In this document: piece after piece, positions 60,773 to 64,000 of the stretch
Numbering within the stretch: position 1 is the stretch's first letter
Layout: each line of letters starts with the position of its first letter
Assembly (NCBI RefSeq): GCF_030646015.1
Contig: NZ_JAUSLT010000138.1
Span: 1 to 64,000 of the forward strand
Direction of reading: 5' to 3'
DNA: 64,000 bases
From: Bradyrhizobium sp.
GTDB lineage: Bacteria > Pseudomonadota > Alphaproteobacteria > Rhizobiales > Xanthobacteraceae
Translations under genes and position numbers: made by a program
Notes under the pieces: model-generated
Database searches by the model: none
Told to the model about the DNA's origin: nothing
What the model saw: only the letters and a program-made list of their open reading frames with translations

Positions 60773-61072
60773 TCAGTTGCAAACCTTCATTGTGATTTCG
60801 GTTCCCGGCCGATAACGCGGGCCTGGCCTTTGGATCCAATGACAGTTGGAGCCCAGCGTATATTTCGGGCCGGTATCATTTCTATTGAAGCCCGGATCGA
60901 TGCGCGTGGGTCCGTTGCCAAAGCCCGGATCGATGCGGGGAGGCCCGCGGTTGAAGCCGGGATCGATGCGGCCGGCCTGTGCCGTGTCGGAAGCGAGGAG
61001 CGTGCTGCCGGACGCCAGCGCCGCAACCGCGAGGGTTGCGAGCAAGGCGCGTGAGAGACGGGTGCGGTACAT
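60773..61072 (-). CDS. Secreted protein with R-I-D-P-G-F repeats, copy 2
   Basis: This 99-aa paralogue of the gene at 60183 has almost the same first 25 residues (M-Y-R-T-R-L-S-R-A-L-L-A), a shorter pre-repeat and three R-I-D-P-G-F units. The end is C-H-W-I-Q-R-P-G and a final V-C-N. It lacks the insert before the Cys-His-Trp motif that the first copy has. Expression may be similar, because the 5' leader sequences match closely. Confidence 0.75.
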   Translation of the reverse strand: MYRTRLSRALLATLAVAALASGSTLLASDTAQAGRIDPGFNRGPPRIDPGFGNGPTRIDPGFNRNDTGPKYTLGSNCHWIQRPGPRYRPGTEITMKVCN

Positions 61073-61429
61073 GGTTTCTGCTTTCTGTTGCTGCGATGTC
61101 AGGGCTGATTGGTCGCAGCGCAGTGCAGCGCGAGTTCATCGCAGGCTTCGGGAAAGCAGGACGAAGTTCACGGTGTATGCGAGGGATCACACAACGGCTT
61201 CAGCAGCGCCACGCCTCAGCGTCGCAGCGATTTGCAGCCCGGGACGGCGCTGGATGCGCTTCATCGCGTCGCTTCCGAACCCATCCCGGTTCGATCGGAT
61301 TGGACGGACATCGTCCCCGCGCCGTTGCTGTGTGAGGCACGTCACATCACGGAGGGCGTGACGGCGGTACCAACGCTGCATGACGTTTGCGAACCGAAAC
61401 GCAGACGGCAGCAACGGGAGCCCACGGTC
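61073..61429. repeat. Duplicated upstream region and spacer
   Basis: Bases 61073-61205 resemble 60528-60660 closely; both are the leader/promoter of the two R-I-D-P-G-F genes. The shared segment includes a conserved region of about 30 bases next to the start codons. I see no gene between 61206 and 61429 and no clear -35/-10 elements. Confidence 0.7.
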
Positions 61430-61840
61430 ATGAAACGCATTCTGATCTTCACCCTTGTCGCACCGCCGCTGAGCTTCGCCACCGCGTTCTGGATCCTGCT
61501 GCAGCTCGCAAACTGGGCCGAGGGAAGCCCGTTCACCTTCAACCTTCGTCAGGTGGCCTTGTTGCCGACGGTCTATCTGATCGGACTGATCCCGGCGCTG
61601 CTGGCCGCGACGTATGACTTCGTGATGGAGGAAGCCAACGTGTCATATAGGGCCGGGCTCACGGCGATGTTCGCCTACGCCGTCAGCTACGGGCCGCTGG
61701 TGATCGCAGGCGCGATGGAATTCACACAGGGACCCGTCTTCTGGCTGTTCGGGCTGGTCGGTGCCGTGCCCGCCGCGCTATGCTCCTGGCTGGCGACGGA
61801 ACAACCGCAACAGCCACACCTGCAAACCGCCAGCGCCTGA
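61430..61840 (+). CDS. Hypothetical four-helix membrane protein
   Basis: This 136-aa protein has four predicted membrane helices (about 5-28, 40-60, 74-95 and 100-120) and a polar Gln-rich tail. It resembles small Rhizobiales inner-membrane proteins annotated only as domain of unknown function. The ATG at 61430 has a CGGGAG site. It is convergent with the TRAP genes, with two hairpins between. Confidence 0.65.
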   Translation: MKRILIFTLVAPPLSFATAFWILLQLANWAEGSPFTFNLRQVALLPTVYLIGLIPALLAATYDFVMEEANVSYRAGLTAMFAYAVSYGPLVIAGAMEFTQGPVFWLFGLVGAVPAALCSWLATEQPQQPHLQTASA

Positions 61841-61879
61841 AGAAGATCCCCCGCAACCGGCAGCCGTTCGGCGCCGGAA

Positions 61880-61902
61880 CCGGCTCCGCGATCCGGAGCC
61901 GG
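61880..61902. terminator. Hairpin between convergent genes
   Basis: A perfect 9-base stem (61880-61888 with 61894-61902) lies 6 bases beyond the TRAP permease stop and 39 bases after the stop of the opposing gene. It is almost the same as 60124-60147. Termination in either direction is plausible; no long T run is present. Confidence 0.55.
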
Positions 61903-61908
61903 CCCGCC

Positions 61909-63777
61909 TCAACCGCCGTACAGATACCGCGGCAGCCACAGCGTCATGCCCGGCCACATATACATGATGACCATGCAGATGATCACGATGAACATGTAGG
62001 GCATCATGCCGGCGAAAATCTGGTTCAGCGTGACGTGTTTCGGCGCCACGCCTTTCAGGTAGAACGCCGACATCGCCACCGGCGGCGACAGGAACGCCGC
62101 CTGCAGGTTAACGAACACCAGCACGCCCCACAGGATCGGGTCGACGCTGAAATGCTTCAGCATCGGCAGGAAGATCGGCACGAAGATCACGATGATCTCG
62201 GTCCATTCCAGCGGCCAGCCCAAGACGAAGATGATCGCCTGCGACAGGATCATGAACTGGACCGTCGTCAGGTTGAGCGACAGCACCCAGCTCTCCAGCA
62301 GCGCCTGGCCGCCGAGAATCGCGAACACGGCCGAGAACAGCGCCGAGCCGACGAACAGCCAGCACACCATCGACGTGGTCTTGAGGGTGAGGAACACAGC
62401 CTCTTTTGTCTTTTTCCAGTTCAGCGTCCGGGCATGGAAGGCGAGCAGGAAGGCGCCGGCGGCGCCGACCGCCGCGGATTCCGTGGCGGTGGTGATTCCG
62501 AACAGGATCACGGCGAGCACGACCACGGTCAGGATGCCGAGCGGCATCACGGACGAAATCAACAGCCGCAGTACTTCGAACTGCTCGGCCTCCATGATCC
62601 AGTAATAATAGAACAGCAACAGCAGCAGCACGGCCGCGGTGAAGGCGAAGTAGAGATAGAATCCTTCCGGTGGGCCGGTTTCCGATGGCGGAGCCACGGT
62701 TTCGCTCTGCAGATTGCCCATCCGCTGCAGCACTTCCGGCGCAGCCTTTTTCGCGGGGCCGGATTGTTGCACGGTGCTGCCGAGTTCCTGCAGCGTTTCC
62801 TCGACCGGCGCACTGCTGGGCGCCGACTGTCCGAGCGGGACGGGGGCCTCGCTGCGCTCGATGGCGGTGGGCGCATCGGGCTGCTGGTGGATCACGACGT
62901 ACCACCAGATGCTCCACAAGGTACCGAGCGCCAGCACCAGCGGCACCAGCACGAACGACAGGCTCTTGAGGATCTCCGAATAGCCGAGCCGTGCGCCATC
63001 CACGGTGATGGCAAGGGCCTTCGAAGGGGCAACGGCCGCGGCCAGGAACGCCGGCAGCATCTTGCGCGAATACAGATGCCGGAACTGCTCCACCCACGGC
63101 CGCACCGGCACCCGGGTTTCGCTCTCCGGCAGCTTTGGCGCGATCTTCGGGTTAATCAACGCCCAGCCGATGATGTAGACGAGATAGAGGAACGCCAGGA
63201 AAAAACTCGGAAACATCGCCGCGGCGTAGAGTTTCACCACCGACTGTCCGGCGACCGCGGCATAGACGATGATCATCACCGAGGGCGGGATCAGGATGCC
63301 GAGCGTGCCGCCGGCCGTGATGACGCCGGAGGCGAGTTTCACGTCATAACCGGCCTTCAGCATCGGGTTGAAGGCGATGACGCCCATCAGCACCACGACG
63401 GCGCCGACCAGGCCGGAGGCGATGCCCCAGAAGGTGCAGACGATCAATGAGGCGACCGCCAGCGCCGCCGGCACCCGGCGGAACGCCAGCTGGATCGCGT
63501 AGAACATCTTGTCCACCAGCGCGCCGCGTTCCATCACGTAGCCCATCAGGACGAACAGCGGGATGGAGATCAGGACGTCGTTGGTCATCGCGCCATAGGT
63601 GCGCTGCACCATCAGGTCGAAGATGTGGTTGTCGGCCCAGGCTTCGCCGCCGCGGTAATAGGCGAAGAAGCCGAAGAACATCCCCAGCCCCATCAGCGTG
63701 AAGGCGGTCGGGAAGCCCATGATGATGACGACGACGATGAGGCCGAGCATCAGGAGCCCGAGTGCGGGATCGCTCAT
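61909..63777 (-). CDS. TRAP transporter large permease (DctM type) with long insertion
   Basis: This 622-aa integral membrane subunit of a tripartite ATP-independent periplasmic transporter has the DctM blocks S-I-P-L-F-V-L-M-G-Y-V-M-E-R-G, G-I-A-S-G-L-V-G-A-V-V and G-G-T-L-G-I-L-I-P-P-S in the first half, and T-T-A-T-E-S-A-A-V-G with P-P-V-A-M-S-A-F-Y in the second. Ordinary DctM proteins have about 430 residues; here about 190 extra residues (215-400), including several membrane helices and a polar Pro/Glu/Ala linker, lie in the middle. The ATG at 63777 overlaps the small-permease stop. Confidence 0.9.
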   Translation of the reverse strand: MSDPALGLLMLGLIVVVIIMGFPTAFTLMGLGMFFGFFAYYRGGEAWADNHIFDLMVQRTYGAMTNDVLISIPLFVLMGYVMERGALVDKMFYAIQLAFRRVPAALAVASLIVCTFWGIASGLVGAVVVLMGVIAFNPMLKAGYDVKLASGVITAGGTLGILIPPSVMIIVYAAVAGQSVVKLYAAAMFPSFFLAFLYLVYIIGWALINPKIAPKLPESETRVPVRPWVEQFRHLYSRKMLPAFLAAAVAPSKALAITVDGARLGYSEILKSLSFVLVPLVLALGTLWSIWWYVVIHQQPDAPTAIERSEAPVPLGQSAPSSAPVEETLQELGSTVQQSGPAKKAAPEVLQRMGNLQSETVAPPSETGPPEGFYLYFAFTAAVLLLLLFYYYWIMEAEQFEVLRLLISSVMPLGILTVVVLAVILFGITTATESAAVGAAGAFLLAFHARTLNWKKTKEAVFLTLKTTSMVCWLFVGSALFSAVFAILGGQALLESWVLSLNLTTVQFMILSQAIIFVLGWPLEWTEIIVIFVPIFLPMLKHFSVDPILWGVLVFVNLQAAFLSPPVAMSAFYLKGVAPKHVTLNQIFAGMMPYMFIVIICMVIMYMWPGMTLWLPRYLYGG

Positions 63778-64000
63778 TTCAGCAGGTCTCCGCCCATGCC
63801 GCGCTGGCGCGCGCTCTCTTCGATGTTCTGGGCATGCTCGATCGCGTTTCGGCGCGTTTCGTCGTCGACATGCTCGCTCAGGGCCAGCTGTTCCTCGACG
63901 ACGTCGATTTCGCTGACGTCCTTGAGGCGGCTCGGCCACACGCCGGTCTTCAGGCAGATGACGCAGCGGGCGATTTCAGCGGAGCCCTGCAGCAGCAGCA
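63774..64000 (-). CDS. TRAP transporter small permease (DctQ type), partial
   Basis: Only the C-terminal 74 residues are inside the window. The first visible residues L-L-L-Q-G-S-A-E-I-A-R-C form the end of the last membrane helix; a charged tail ends in G-M-G-G-D-L-L-K. The tail is longer than in many DctQ proteins. Its stop codon overlaps the start of the large permease (ATGA). The solute-binding protein gene is likely upstream, outside the window. Confidence 0.75.
   Translation of the reverse strand, partial: LLLQGSAEIARCVICLKTGVWPSRLKDVSEIDVVEEQLALSEHVDDETRRNAIEHAQNIEESARQRGMGGDLLK

Noticed and set aside
61780..63450. 556-aa open frame on the plus strand
   Set aside because: Antisense to the TRAP permease; composition rich in Arg, Gln, His and Asp as in other shadows here.

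Overview
The window reads as chromosome of a Bradyrhizobium-like alphaproteobacterium (Bradyrhizobium, Rhodopseudomonas or a close relative). Signs are the high G+C, the five-gene F0 ATP synthase operon with a second b-type subunit (b'), a 5-aminolevulinate synthase (HemA) of the alphaproteobacterial C4 route behind a perfect FNR/FixK-type box, many families typical of this group (UPF0262, DUF2948, DUF2336, GrlR-like), and many dispersed inverted repeats between genes. The genus is an inference; no rRNA is present.

Layout. 1-2.7 kb: atpI-atpB-atpE-atpF'-atpF on the minus strand with a strong terminator. 2.9-4.7 kb: DsbA-family isomerase, a secreted coiled-coil protein and a YjbQ-family protein. 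4.9-8.6 kb: MFS transporter, MAPEG protein, Na+/Ca2+-exchanger family antiporter. 8.8-16.2 kb: a tightly overlapping ten-gene operon of Mrp/Mbh-type cation/proton antiporter subunits with three large antiporter-like subunits. 16.4-28.6 kb: an acetate/monocarboxylate module: DUF4212 small subunit plus ActP-like symporter, an exonuclease-CBS-nucleotidyltransferase fusion with its small partner, a LuxR-type regulator (CrbR-like) and an SLC5-STAC-PAS hybrid kinase (CrbS-like). 28.7-36 kb: hemA, an MBL hydrolase, a chemoreceptor and two tandem outer-membrane proteins.

36.4-47.1 kb is accessory. A short-chain dehydrogenase remnant and an AbiEii-like nucleotidyltransferase gene pair lie just outside a low-G+C integrated element. 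The element is bounded by a 48-bp exact duplication of the 3' end of tRNA-Thr(GGT) (38752-38799 and 47045-47092). It carries a phasin, a MAPEG protein, a SOUL protein, a YecA/SEC-C protein, DUF3024 genes (one intact, one remnant), several orphan small genes and a tyrosine recombinase. The recombinase C-terminal catalytic part (HxxR and Tyr) seems to be replaced by unrelated sequence, so the element is probably stranded.

47.4-58 kb returns to core genome: a thioredoxin-reductase-like flavoprotein with a cyclic-nucleotide-binding domain but no CxxC, its zf-UBP partner, an alpha/beta hydrolase, murA, DUF2948, hisD, UPF0262, an LMW phosphatase-like protein, maf, yacG and tRNA-Phe. 58-64 kb: DUF2336 and GrlR-like proteins, two tandem secreted proteins with an unusual repeated R-I-D-P-G-F motif, a membrane protein, and a TRAP transporter (large permease plus the end of the small permease, cut by the window edge).
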